A stretch of DNA of 64,000 bases, taken from DAIOEK01 sp963721445 (GTDB lineage: Bacteria; Chloroflexota; Anaerolineae; Anaerolineales; Anaerolineaceae). Of this stretch, positions 1-8,216 are shown in pieces. Every line of letters starts with the position of its first letter. The first letter of the stretch is position 1. The position numbers and the translations under genes are program-made. The stretch spans positions 1,302,001-1,366,000 of the forward strand of contig CAVRIZ010000005.1 of NCBI GenBank assembly GCA_963721445.1. Direction: 5' to 3'. The notes beneath the pieces were generated by a model, which saw only the letters and a list, made by a program, of their open reading frames with translations, did no database searches and was not told where the DNA came from.

Positions 1-240
1 TTATTTGTAATTGCATTGCTCTTTATCTCATATTCCCTCGTATATTTTTACCCAAGGTATATATACCTTAAATTTCCACTGTATTTCATCAGTTTTGGCG
101 CTTTGATTAGCTGGTTTCAATCTAGATGGAAATCAACAACTGCGACGATTATTTCCTACATCTATTTATTGACAATTTTCACAGTTGGCTTAATTCCTCT
201 TGCTTTCTTTTCATATGTGGTTTTCTATCTTAATGGATAG
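1..240 (+). CDS. C-terminal end of a hydrophobic membrane protein (partial)
   Basis: The frame is open from base 1 to a stop at 238-240, so only about 79 C-terminal residues are present and the start lies outside the window. The visible part is almost wholly hydrophobic and aromatic, with roughly three membrane segments separated by short loops, one containing FPRYIYLKFP-like residues and one basic loop (QSRWKS). The Tyr/Arg-rich loop is reminiscent of the end of polytopic glycosyltransferases, but this is only an impression and no family is assigned. It is followed by 120 bp of non-coding DNA before the CBS gene, so it probably belongs to a separate transcript. Confidence 0.6.
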   Translation, partial: LFVIALLFISYSLVYFYPRYIYLKFPLYFISFGALISWFQSRWKSTTATIISYIYLLTIFTVGLIPLAFFSYVVFYLNG

Positions 241-314
241 CGATCTGCGGGTCCTCTCCCTCCATTATCCTTGTACCCTCTACAACAATTTGTAGTTATC
301 GGAACCTGAAACCA

Positions 315-334
315 TATAATTAACTAGATATAAT
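315..334 (+). promoter_or_regulatory. putative -10 elements before the CBS-domain gene
   Basis: Two TATAAT hexamers lie at 315-320 and 329-334, upstream of the GGAGGG ribosome site at about 353 and the ATG at 364. No strong -35 hexamer is seen at the ideal distance; TTGTAG at 290-295 is 19 bp from the first box. Promoter function is inferred. Confidence 0.4.
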
Positions 335-363
335 GCCCGATCAACCAAATCACGGAGGGTAGG

Positions 364-819
364 ATGATTACTGTAGCAGATCTCTTGAAGATCAAAGGGG
401 ACCAGGTGTGGAAAGTGGCGCCTGACGCCACCATTCTGGACGCGTTATTGTTAATGGCCAAGAAGAATGTGGGCGCACTGGTTGTGGAAGAGGAGGGAAA
501 GATCGCCGGCATCATCTCAGAACGTGATTTTGCCCGGCACACGGCTACCCACCGCACCGGTGATCTCACCAACCCGGTCAGCAAATACATGACGGCTGCC
601 GTGCATACCGTCAACCCCGAAAGCACCATCGCAGACTGCATGACTCTGATGACCCAGGAACATATCCGCCATTTGCCGGTGGTGAAAGAAGATCACCTGG
701 CAGGTATGATATCGATCGGCGATGTGGTTAAGACCATCTTGCAGGAAAAGGACGCCATGCTTGGCAATATGGAAGAATTACTGACAGGCCGCGGCTACGT
801 GTCCGCTGGAGTCCATTGA
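364..819 (+). CDS. CBS-domain pair protein
   Basis: This 151-residue protein consists of two tandem CBS domains and little else. The first runs from about residue 7 to 65 (VGALVVEEEGKIAGIISERD) and the second from about 75 to 130 (RHLPVVKEDHLAGMISIGDV), each with the typical buried valines and the G-I/M-I-S turn before the final helix. CBS pairs bind adenine nucleotides or S-adenosylmethionine and act as energy sensors, usually regulating another protein; the partner is not evident here. The start is set by GGAGGG about 8 nt upstream. It is monocistronic, converging on the GH130 gene with a shared terminator hairpin. Confidence 0.9.
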   Translation: MITVADLLKIKGDQVWKVAPDATILDALLLMAKKNVGALVVEEEGKIAGIISERDFARHTATHRTGDLTNPVSKYMTAAVHTVNPESTIADCMTLMTQEHIRHLPVVKEDHLAGMISIGDVVKTILQEKDAMLGNMEELLTGRGYVSAGVH

Positions 820-856
820 TCTCGTAAACGGATTATTAATTCAACATTTTCAAACA

Positions 857-891
857 CCAGCCCCTGTTGATCAGTAAATCGCAGGGGCTGG
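857..891. terminator. terminator hairpin between the CBS and GH130 genes
   Basis: CCAGCCCCTG (857-866) pairs perfectly with CAGGGGCTGG (882-891). A T-rich tail follows on the + strand. It lies between convergent genes and may serve both. Confidence 0.75.
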
Positions 892-914
892 ATTCTTGTC
901 TGAATGTTGTTCGG

Positions 915-1886
915 CTACAGATCGTTTTCGGTTTTCAGAAATTGCAGGACATCGTCCAGATGAGTGAAAGCCAGCGCGGTGACGGTATCCGCCCCGCCGT
1001 AATAGATCGCGATCCGACCGGTCGGTTCATCGTATAACGCCGCGCAGGGGAATGTCACATTGGGCACATCTCCCACGTTTTCATACAATGTTTGAGGATG
1101 GAGAAGATATGAGCCACCCCGGCGGATGACCTTCCAGGGTTGCTCGAGGTCGAGCAGGGCGGCGCCAAAGCTGTAGACGAATCCATTGCAGGATGTGAGG
1201 ACGCCATGGTAGAACAGCAACCAGCCTTCAGGCGTCTCGATCGGGACGGGACCGGCGCCGATCTTGGTGCTCTGCCAGCCGCGTTTTACGCCCATCACGA
1301 AGCGGTGTTCGCCCCAATGGATCAGGTCGGGGCTTGCAGAGAGGAAGATGTCCCCGAAGGGGGTATGTCCGTTATCGCTCGGACGGCTGAACATGAGATA
1401 CTTTCCATTCACTTTGCGGGGGAAAAGGACACCATTCCGATTAAAAGGCAGTAATGCGTTTTCCATGAAATGAAAGGATTCGAAGTCAAAGGTGTAGCCG
1501 ATCCCAATGGTCGGACCGTGGTAGCCATTACACCAGGTGACGTAATAGCGATCCTCCAGCCAGACTACCCTCGGATCATAGCGGTGGTCAAACCGGCTCA
1601 TTTCCGGATCAGAGAATTCCCATTTGATCGGGTCATCATCCAGATGCCAGCGAATACCATCCGGGCTGAAGCCGCGGTGGATATTCATCTCCCGTTTTTT
1701 GTTGTCACATCGAAACACACCCGCGAATTTCCCATTGAAGGGCACGACCGCGCTGTTGAAGATACTGTTCGAGGATGGGATGAGATCTCGTGGAATGATC
1801 GGATTTGCGCTATACCGCCAGACCACATCGGATGAGCCTGCCGGGCGATCTTCCCAGGGAATGTTGGGTAAAGATGGATGGATCAT
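915..1886 (-). CDS. GH130-family beta-mannoside (mannosyl) phosphorylase-like enzyme
   Basis: The 323-residue product has the five-bladed propeller layout of GH130, with repeated motifs such as NSAVVPFNGKFAGVFR, RYDPRVVWLEDRYYVTW and GAGPVPIETPEGWLLFYHG. GH130 enzymes phosphorolyse beta-mannosides such as mannosylglucose, mannobiose or mannosyl-GlcNAc, releasing mannose 1-phosphate; which substrate applies cannot be read here. No signal peptide is present, so it is cytoplasmic, as expected for a phosphorylase. The frame continues 16 codons upstream, but AAGGAG 8 nt before the ATG at 1886 fixes this start. A LacI-type operator lies about 80 bp upstream, tying the gene to the sugar locus on the opposite strand. 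Confidence 0.88.
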   Translation of the reverse strand: MIHPSLPNIPWEDRPAGSSDVVWRYSANPIIPRDLIPSSNSIFNSAVVPFNGKFAGVFRCDNKKREMNIHRGFSPDGIRWHLDDDPIKWEFSDPEMSRFDHRYDPRVVWLEDRYYVTWCNGYHGPTIGIGYTFDFESFHFMENALLPFNRNGVLFPRKVNGKYLMFSRPSDNGHTPFGDIFLSASPDLIHWGEHRFVMGVKRGWQSTKIGAGPVPIETPEGWLLFYHGVLTSCNGFVYSFGAALLDLEQPWKVIRRGGSYLLHPQTLYENVGDVPNVTFPCAALYDEPTGRIAIYYGGADTVTALAFTHLDDVLQFLKTENDL

Positions 1887-1962
1887 AACTCTTTGCTCCT
1901 TGATGGATAAAGGATGATTTTTATGCAGGCACATCCAGTCAGGTGGACCGACTCAAATTTTC

Positions 1963-1978
1963 CTGTGAGCGCTCCTAC
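1963..1978. promoter_or_regulatory. CelR/CebR-like LacI operator before the GH130 gene
   Basis: TGTGAGCGCTCCTA contains the perfect 8-bp core GAGCGCTC (1967-1974), the same core as the operators described for CelR of Thermobifida (TGGGAGCGCTCCCA). Flanking positions match in part. A candidate -10 on the minus strand (TACAAT, 1993-1998) lies just upstream, so bound repressor would sit over the start of transcription. Assignment to the regulator at 2302 is inferred from proximity and shared motif. Confidence 0.7.
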
Positions 1979-2202
1979 TATTGTTCATCGATATTGTAGC
2001 ATAAGACGATAATATAATACTTGATTCATGGATCAATATTCCCCTTCAAGATTGAGATTTTAACGGCAACTGGTCGCCGGGGAAGTAGGTATGGACTTGT
2101 CTTCCACGCATGCGAGAGGGGTTTCTTCATTTAAAAGCAACACAACCAATTATGGAAAATAGAGCCTTGAAAGTTAAATCTACTTGCCGAAAAAATTGGT
2201 AG

Positions 2203-2231
2203 TTGACTCTGTTTTCGATTCTCTGTATAAT
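2203..2231 (+). promoter_or_regulatory. strong sigma-70 promoter of the LacI regulator
   Basis: TTGACT (2203-2208) and TATAAT (2226-2231) are separated by exactly 17 bp, close to the bacterial consensus. The operator at 2240-2259 covers the expected transcription start, indicating autoregulation. Confidence 0.8.
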
Positions 2232-2239
2232 GGCTTTAT

Positions 2240-2259
2240 AACTGGGAGCGTTCCCAGTT
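2240..2259. promoter_or_regulatory. LacI-family operator at the regulator's own promoter
   Basis: The arms AACTGGGA and TCCCAGTT flank a GCGT centre, giving a perfect 8+8 palindrome that resembles the CelR motif. It lies 9 bp after the -10 box. Confidence 0.8.
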
Positions 2260-2301
2260 TGGAAGCGAAAAAAGACTTCTATGTATTAAGGGAGAGAACC
2301 T

Positions 2302-3324
2302 TTGACGGGGTTAACGCTGGAAGACATCGCAGAGCAAGCTGGGGTTTCGCGTTCCACTGTTTCACGTGTGGTGAATGAACAGCCTAATGTACGCGATAGT
2401 GTACGGAAGCGTGTTCAAAAAGTGATCCATTCCACCGGTTACCACCCCAATGCCGCAGCGCGGACCCTCGCTTCGCAACGATCATGGATGATTGGATTGG
2501 TCGTTCCCAGGAGCGTCAGCGCCTTCTTTACCGACCCCTACTTCCCACACCTCACCCAGGGCATCGCCCAGGCCTGTAATTTGAACAACTATACCCTGGC
2601 ACTCTTCCTTATTGGCACAAAGGAAGACGAAGAAAAGACCTTTCCGAGGGTCTCCCGCAAAGGATTATTGGATGGCATCATCCTTCAATCCGGTCAGATG
2701 GGAGATCCTCTTTTTGACCGTTTGGTTAATGTCAATATTCCCCTGGTCATAGCCGGCCGACCATATCACACCAACGGCGTGAGCTTTATTGATGTCGATA
2801 ATGTCCATTCGGCGTACACTGCCGTAAATCACCTGGTTCAATTGAAATATAAACGGATCGGGATGATCACCGGTCAGGCAAAAAGCATCGTCAGTGTCGA
2901 TCGCCGGGAGGGCTATCATAAAGCTCTCGTGGATGCAGGTTACCCGATCGATGAAACACTCATCGCAGAAGGTGATTTTACGGAGATGAGCGGATATCAA
3001 GCCATGTTGCGTCTTTTACCCGCAAAACCGGACGCCGTATTTGCGTTATCCGATATCATGGCGATTGGGGCGATCCACGCCGTTCGCGACGCCGGATTAC
3101 ACGTCCCTGACGATGTCGCATTCGTGGGGTTCGATGACCTGCCAATGGCAGCGATCGCCAGCTACGGCTTGACGACGGTACGTCAGCCAGTGGTTCAATT
3201 TGGGATAAAGTCGGTCGAAATGCTGATCGACCTGATAGAACATGGTGTCAAACCAGCCCGCCGTCTCATTATGGATACAGAGCTGGTTATTCGCGATACC
3301 TGCGGCGCTTCCCGAAGAAGGTGA
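2302..3324 (+). CDS. LacI-family transcriptional regulator of the sugar locus
   Basis: The 340-residue protein begins with the LacI helix-turn-helix (TLEDIAEQAGVSRSTVSRVV, about residues 4-23) and hinge helix (PNAAARTLAS), followed by a periplasmic-binding-protein-like sensor domain to the end. Translation most likely begins at TTG 2302, 6 nt after AAGGGAGAG. In this family the sensor domain binds a sugar and releases the operator; cello- or manno-oligosaccharide is a reasonable guess given the neighbours. Three related palindromes lie before this gene, the GH130 gene and the transporter, so it probably represses all three units. Length and domain order are normal. Confidence 0.92.
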   Translation: MTGLTLEDIAEQAGVSRSTVSRVVNEQPNVRDSVRKRVQKVIHSTGYHPNAAARTLASQRSWMIGLVVPRSVSAFFTDPYFPHLTQGIAQACNLNNYTLALFLIGTKEDEEKTFPRVSRKGLLDGIILQSGQMGDPLFDRLVNVNIPLVIAGRPYHTNGVSFIDVDNVHSAYTAVNHLVQLKYKRIGMITGQAKSIVSVDRREGYHKALVDAGYPIDETLIAEGDFTEMSGYQAMLRLLPAKPDAVFALSDIMAIGAIHAVRDAGLHVPDDVAFVGFDDLPMAAIASYGLTTVRQPVVQFGIKSVEMLIDLIEHGVKPARRLIMDTELVIRDTCGASRRR

Positions 3325-3360
3325 GGAGAATTTGATTATTCTTCCTCTTTTTTTTCGTTT

Positions 3361-3378
3361 ATTGGGAGCGCTCACAAT
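3361..3378. promoter_or_regulatory. LacI-family operator upstream of the ABC transporter operon
   Basis: ATTGGGAGCGCTCACAAT is an 18-bp palindrome with one mismatched pair and the core GAGCGCTC. It lies 36 bp after the regulator's stop and 107 bp before the binding-protein gene, so it probably controls the transporter operon independently of the regulator's own promoter. Confidence 0.75.
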
Positions 3379-3485
3379 TGATAATTGGATCAGTTTTGGG
3401 GAGGAGGTGAGTGTACAAGAAATTCAGGTAATCCATTCCATAGCGTTTCTTCCAGTACTCAAACAAACCTATAAGGAGAAGTAAG

Positions 3486-5321
3486 ATGAAACAAACTAGT
3501 ATTATTTTGTCCATCATTCTGGCGCTCAGTATGCTGCTTGCGGCTTGCGCGCCTGCCGCTCCGGCTCCTGCGACCGAAGCACCCGCTGCACCGGCAGCTC
3601 CTGCTGCACCTGCGGCTCCTGCAGCTCCTGCAGCTCCTGCGCCTGTAGTAGCGGCTCCGACTGAGGCACCCGTGGTCGTAAATTACGAGCGGTCAGAGAC
3701 TCTCTATACCAGCGGGACCCAATGGGGTCCTCCATCCAGCTGGAACCCGTTCAATGGCGGCGGTTATGCCATGGGCACCATCGGTCTGGTATATGAGACC
3801 CTCTACATCTACGATCCCCTCGCAGATAAGTTCACCCCCTGGTTGGCTGCAGAAGATATGAAGTGGGTGGACGACACCACACTTGAGATCAAACTGCGCG
3901 ACGGTTTGACCTGGGCAGATGGAAGTCCTCTCACCGCCGATGACGTCGTGTTCACCTATGATCTCGCGAACCCCAACGGCACCGTCAAGGCTGGTCTAAA
4001 CTTCACGGGTCTCTGGAGCTTCCTCAATTCAATCAACAAGGTTGACGATCTCACTGTCGACTTCAAATTCAAAGCCAATCCTGCCTATCAGGAAGTCGGC
4101 TTCTATCTCTGGCAAACCCCGATCGTTCCAGCAGCGCTCTGGTCCAAGCTGGACGTCAAAGACGTAACCGGTGGTGCCAATGAAAACGCAGTTGGCTCTG
4201 GACCATACATGTTCGAAAGCCACGACCAGGACCGCCAGGTCTTAGTCCGCAATGAGAATTGGTGGGGCAAAGCTGTCTTCGGAACCCCAGGTCCCAAACG
4301 GATCGTGGATATCGTCAATGGTTCTAACAACGTTGCCCTTGGTCTTGTTTTACAGGGTGGACTTGACATCAGCAACAACTTCCTGCCTGGAGTTGCTACC
4401 CTGGTAAAGGGCGGCTATGGCGTTCAGACCTACTATCCAGAAACCCCTTACATGCTCTCTGCGAATGTTGCCGCTTTGATCATCAACCAACAGGTAAAAC
4501 CCCTGGATGATGCACAATTCCGCAAAGCCTTAGCCTTCGCAATCGATACCAATGATATCGTCGTAAATGACTACACTGGTATCGTCAAGGCAGCAGATCC
4601 GACCGGTTTGCTCCCAACCTGGGACAAATATGTGGACAAAGACATGGTCGCAAAATACAACTGGGGCTACGATCCTGAGAAAGCCAAATCAATCCTGGCT
4701 GCTGCAGGTTATAAGGATGTCAACGGTGACGGCTTCGTAGAAGATAAAGAAGGAAACCCAGTTGCCCTGACAGTCACCTGCCCAAGCGGCTGGACTGACT
4801 GGATGGCTGCCATCCAGATCATCTCCAAGAATGCCCAGGCAGTCGGTATCAATATCGTTCCTGATTACCCCGACTATGGTCCATGGCGTGACGCTCAGTT
4901 GAAGGGCACCTTCCAGCTCTCTCTCCAGAACGAATCCCAGATGAGCTCCACCCCCTGGTCATACTACAAGTGGGTATTCCAGAATCCGATCGCCAATATT
5001 GCCACAGCCCAGTACGGTAACTATGGCCGCTATGACAATGCCAAGGCTTTCGATCTGGTAAATCAGCTCGACCAGGTCAAGCTCGGTGACGATGCTGGTA
5101 TCAAAGCCATCACCTCACAACTGCAAGAGATCACCATGACCGAATTCCCGACCATCCCATTGTGGTACAACGGTCTTTGGTCACAGGTCAGCAACGCAGT
5201 TTGGACGAACTGGCCATCATCTGTTGATACCGCCAACCATTATCTGCCAGCCACCTGGCGCGGATATTGGAATATGTCCGGCATCCAGATGCTTCTCGCT
5301 TTGAAACCCGTAGCAAAGTAA
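3486..5321 (+). CDS. family 5 extracellular solute-binding lipoprotein (oligosaccharide/peptide type)
   Basis: The 611-residue protein starts with a lipoprotein signal (hydrophobic core, then LLAACAP, acylated Cys near residue 21). A low-complexity Ala/Pro linker spans about residues 22-62 (DNA 3550-3670, GCWCCT-type repeats), tethering the domain away from the membrane. The remainder is a bacterial SBP_bac_5 domain, with the characteristic ADDVVFTYDLANPNG and NPVALTVTCPSG-like segments. Family 5 proteins bind peptides, nickel or oligosaccharides; the flanking phosphorylases and the shared operator favour a beta-linked oligosaccharide. AAGGAG stands 7 nt before the ATG. It is the first gene of the transporter operon and is followed by a stable hairpin. 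Confidence 0.9.
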   Translation: MKQTSIILSIILALSMLLAACAPAAPAPATEAPAAPAAPAAPAAPAAPAAPAPVVAAPTEAPVVVNYERSETLYTSGTQWGPPSSWNPFNGGGYAMGTIGLVYETLYIYDPLADKFTPWLAAEDMKWVDDTTLEIKLRDGLTWADGSPLTADDVVFTYDLANPNGTVKAGLNFTGLWSFLNSINKVDDLTVDFKFKANPAYQEVGFYLWQTPIVPAALWSKLDVKDVTGGANENAVGSGPYMFESHDQDRQVLVRNENWWGKAVFGTPGPKRIVDIVNGSNNVALGLVLQGGLDISNNFLPGVATLVKGGYGVQTYYPETPYMLSANVAALIINQQVKPLDDAQFRKALAFAIDTNDIVVNDYTGIVKAADPTGLLPTWDKYVDKDMVAKYNWGYDPEKAKSILAAAGYKDVNGDGFVEDKEGNPVALTVTCPSGWTDWMAAIQIISKNAQAVGINIVPDYPDYGPWRDAQLKGTFQLSLQNESQMSSTPWSYYKWVFQNPIANIATAQYGNYGRYDNAKAFDLVNQLDQVKLGDDAGIKAITSQLQEITMTEFPTIPLWYNGLWSQVSNAVWTNWPSSVDTANHYLPATWRGYWNMSGIQMLLALKPVAK

Positions 5322-5336
5322 AGTAATGTTTTACAG

Positions 5337-5370
5337 GCTCCTCCTTCCACGCTACACTGGAAGGAGGAGC
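5337..5370 (+). terminator. stable intra-operon hairpin after the binding-protein gene
   Basis: GCTCCTCCTTCCA (5337-5349) pairs perfectly over 13 bp with TGGAAGGAGGAGC (5358-5370), with an 8-nt loop. The T-rich tail is weak (GACTCTTCTT), so it may act as a partial terminator or a 3' mRNA stabiliser, allowing excess of binding protein over permeases. Confidence 0.7.
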
Positions 5371-5403
5371 GACTCTTCTTAATCCCCCGTTACCGGAGGT
5401 CCA

Positions 5404-6396
5404 GTGAGACGGTACTTCAGTAAGAAATTAGTGATCTACATTGTTACATTCTTTGTTGCGGTGACCGTAGATTGGTTAATCCCCAGGTTCATGCCGGGTA
5501 ATCCGGTAGATATCCTCATATCACGAGCCGGTCTGCGGGGCAGCGCAGTAAGTCAGATGTACACGTTTTACATGCAAGCGTTTGGATTAGATCTTCCGCT
5601 TTGGAAACAATATCTCAATTTTTGGGTAGCGATTTTTCACGGCGATCTGGGAACCAGTATCTTTCTCTTCCCCACCCCTGTTACACAAGTGATCGCGAAA
5701 GCAATTCCCTATGATATCGCCCTGCTCATCCCGGCGATTCTGACAAGCTGGTTCGCGGGAAATAAATTTGGGGCTTTCGCAGCCAGGAGTAAACGACTGG
5801 ATAACACCCTTCTGCCGTTGGGATATATTCTTACCGCCACTCCTTATATGTGGCTGGGGATCTTATTGGCTTGGTTTTTTGGAATCATTCTCCAGATTTT
5901 TCCAATTGCGGGCGGTTACAGTTTTTCAATGCGCCCCAATTTGTCGTTTCCCTTTATTTGGAGTTTATTTCTGCACTGGTTTTTACCCTGTCTCTCTCTT
6001 TTTATAGTGCAGTTTGGCGGTTGGGCGATTGGCATGCGCAACCTGATCATTTACGAACTAGAAGCAGACTATTCTCATTTCCTGGAAGCGCTGGGGGCGC
6101 CAAAGAGTCTGGTGCGAAAATACGCGTTCAATAACGCGATGCTTCCGCAACTCTCAGGGTTAGCCCTCCAACTTGGTGTCATTGTCACCGGTGCTCTTGC
6201 CACAGAAGTGGTTTTTTCCTATCCCGGTATTGGATATTTGATCCTTCAGGCGATCCACAACGAAGACTATTTCCTGCTACAGGGTTGTTTCCTTTACGTC
6301 GTTCTGGGTGTTCTTTTGGCGAATTTTATTATCGATATTGTATATGTGATCGTTGACCCGAGAACCAGAACCGGTATGCAAGGTGGAGGGGCGTAA
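5404..6396 (+). CDS. DppB/OppB-type ABC transporter permease
   Basis: This 330-residue protein has an N-terminal membrane segment (residues 9-27) followed by a periplasmic loop containing PGNPVD, and then five further membrane helices with the permease coupling loop EALGAPKSLVRKYAFNNAML near residue 225. That is the standard BPD_transp_1 layout of the first Opp/Dpp permease. The start is GTG, with GGAGG close upstream; no alternative ATG gives a full first helix. It overlaps the next gene by one base (TAATG), implying translational coupling. With the second permease it forms the membrane channel of the sugar importer. Confidence 0.92.
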   Translation: MRRYFSKKLVIYIVTFFVAVTVDWLIPRFMPGNPVDILISRAGLRGSAVSQMYTFYMQAFGLDLPLWKQYLNFWVAIFHGDLGTSIFLFPTPVTQVIAKAIPYDIALLIPAILTSWFAGNKFGAFAARSKRLDNTLLPLGYILTATPYMWLGILLAWFFGIILQIFPIAGGYSFSMRPNLSFPFIWSLFLHWFLPCLSLFIVQFGGWAIGMRNLIIYELEADYSHFLEALGAPKSLVRKYAFNNAMLPQLSGLALQLGVIVTGALATEVVFSYPGIGYLILQAIHNEDYFLLQGCFLYVVLGVLLANFIIDIVYVIVDPRTRTGMQGGGA

Positions 6397-7250
6397 TGGC
6401 GACAAAAAAGAAAAACGAGATTTTGTATTTCGCGTTCAAGAACACGAAATTAAAAATTGGTCTTGGAATCACCATGTTTTTCATTATATTGGCGCTGGTT
6501 GGTCCAAGTATCGCTAAATTTGGTCCCAAAGAGACGGCTGGTCCGCCAAATTCTCCTCCGACGGCTGAATACTGGTTCGGCACGAATACTTTTGGCGAGG
6601 ATATTTTTTCGCAATTCGTAGGCGGATTGGGTTCCACCTTTTTAGTGGGTATCATCGGCGGGGGGATTGGAACTCTCCTGGGGATGTTGGTTGGTTTCAC
6701 AGCCGGGTATCGGGGTGGCGCTGTAGATGAAGTTCTCAATGTGCTGACCAATGTGATATTGACGATACCTGTCCTCGCGTTACTGGTCGTGATTTCGGCT
6801 TATGTGAAAGTGAGGGGAGTGTTTATCGAATCCATTTTCATTGGGTTAACGTGCTGGCCATGGGCAGCACGCGCCATACGCGCCCAGACCTTCTCCCTTC
6901 GAACGCGTGATTTTGTTGATCTGGCGCGGTTGAGTGGCGAAAAGCCCTTGAAAATTATCTTTACCGAAATTGCTCCCAATATGGCATCCTATTTATTCAT
7001 GACGTTCATCTTGATGTTTGGTGGAGCAATTCTCACGGCAGCCACTCTCGATTTCCTGGGCCTTGGACCTACCCAGGGTATTTCCCTCGGAACCATGATG
7101 AATATGGCCGTCCTGTGGAGTGCATTGATCCTTAAAATGTGGTGGTGGTTTGTTCCACCGGGGTTAGCCATTACGGCCATTGTGGGTTCTTTATATATTA
7201 TGAATGTCGGATTGGATGAAATCTTCAATCCCAAGCTGCGAGAGTTGTAA
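6396..7250 (+). CDS. DppC/OppC-type ABC transporter permease
   Basis: The 284-residue product has one N-terminal helix (about 20-40), a short extracellular segment ending in EYWFGTNTFGEDIFS, and the BPD_transp_1 domain with the coupling motif ARLSGEKPLKIIFTEIAPNM near residue 180. The TNTFGEDIFS stretch corresponds to the T-D-x-x-G-R-D motif of OppC proteins. The start overlaps the stop of the preceding permease, and the following ATPase starts 3 nt after this stop. It pairs with that permease to form the heterodimeric channel. Confidence 0.92.
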   Translation: MATKKKNEILYFAFKNTKLKIGLGITMFFIILALVGPSIAKFGPKETAGPPNSPPTAEYWFGTNTFGEDIFSQFVGGLGSTFLVGIIGGGIGTLLGMLVGFTAGYRGGAVDEVLNVLTNVILTIPVLALLVVISAYVKVRGVFIESIFIGLTCWPWAARAIRAQTFSLRTRDFVDLARLSGEKPLKIIFTEIAPNMASYLFMTFILMFGGAILTAATLDFLGLGPTQGISLGTMMNMAVLWSALILKMWWWFVPPGLAITAIVGSLYIMNVGLDEIFNPKLREL

Positions 7251-7253
7251 ATT

Positions 7254-8216
7254 ATGAGCTTAAAAGTAGAAAATCTTACGATTTATTACCAGACAATCCG
7301 AGGCGATGTCCACGCGCTGGAGAACACGTCTTTTCAAATGGCGGATGGCGAAATCATGGGATTGGCTGGTGAATCGGGTTGCGGCAAAACAACGTTAGGT
7401 CATAGCCTGACATACTTCAAAGCCCCGATGAAATACGTCCAGGGCAAGGTAACACTTGATGGTAAAGAACTCCCGATCTGGGATATCGAAAAAATGAATC
7501 CTTATCGCTACTTCGAGGTTTCGATCATCCCCCAGTATGCCATGAATGCCATGAACCCGATTCGCAAGATCGGCAGGATGATCGAAGAATTGCTTGAATC
7601 GAAAAAGGTGGACTATCAAACCATTCATCCTACTCTCATAAAACGACTGGACATGGTCAAACTTCCACACGATGTCCTCAACCTGTATCCAATGGAACTA
7701 TCGGGTGGAATGAAACAAAGAATGGTAATGGTGATTTCCACGTTATTGGACCCATCGTTGCTCATTGCCGATGAAATCACATCTGCGCTCGACGTAGCCA
7801 GCCAGAAAGCGGTTGTTGAGATGCTGGTGGACTTCCGAAATCACGGCTGCTGTAAAAGTGCGATAGTCATCACACACGATATTTCCATCCTTTATCAGAT
7901 CGCGGACAGCATCATGATCATGTATGCCGGTCAGTTGGCAGAAAAAGCCTCCACTGAGACGATTATCCACTCTCCACGCCACCCATACACCAAGTTACTC
8001 ATTTCGTCCCTCCCTGAGATTGGCGTAAAGTACACCGAGAAAAAATTAGAAGGCATTCCGGGAAAGCCTCCCCTGTTGCTTAACCCACCTGTTGGCTGCC
8101 GCTTCAGAGATCGGTGTCCGATTGCATTTGAGAAGTGTGTCGAAGTACCCCCGTTCGTTGAAATCGGCAAGGATCACTTTATCGCTTGCTGGAAAGAGGG
8201 CAGCGACCATGCTTAA
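7254..8216 (+). CDS. OppD/DppD-type ABC transporter ATPase
   Basis: The 320-residue ATPase shows Walker A GESGCGKTT (about residues 40-48), the signature LSGGMKQR (about 148), Walker B LLIADEITSALD and the switch histidine in VITHD. The C-terminal extension holds the CRFRDRCPIAFEKC cysteine cluster that is typical of oligopeptide/dipeptide-type ATPases. In Walker B, the usual Pro after the catalytic Glu is Ile, also in its partner. Its 3' end overlaps the next ATPase by 8 nt, so the two are translationally coupled and probably form the heterodimeric motor. Confidence 0.92.
   Translation: MSLKVENLTIYYQTIRGDVHALENTSFQMADGEIMGLAGESGCGKTTLGHSLTYFKAPMKYVQGKVTLDGKELPIWDIEKMNPYRYFEVSIIPQYAMNAMNPIRKIGRMIEELLESKKVDYQTIHPTLIKRLDMVKLPHDVLNLYPMELSGGMKQRMVMVISTLLDPSLLIADEITSALDVASQKAVVEMLVDFRNHGCCKSAIVITHDISILYQIADSIMIMYAGQLAEKASTETIIHSPRHPYTKLLISSLPEIGVKYTEKKLEGIPGKPPLLLNPPVGCRFRDRCPIAFEKCVEVPPFVEIGKDHFIACWKEGSDHA

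Noticed and set aside
1935..2200. Small gene between the GH130 and LacI genes
   Set aside because: No frame with a ribosome site and family resemblance; only promoter and operator elements are visible.
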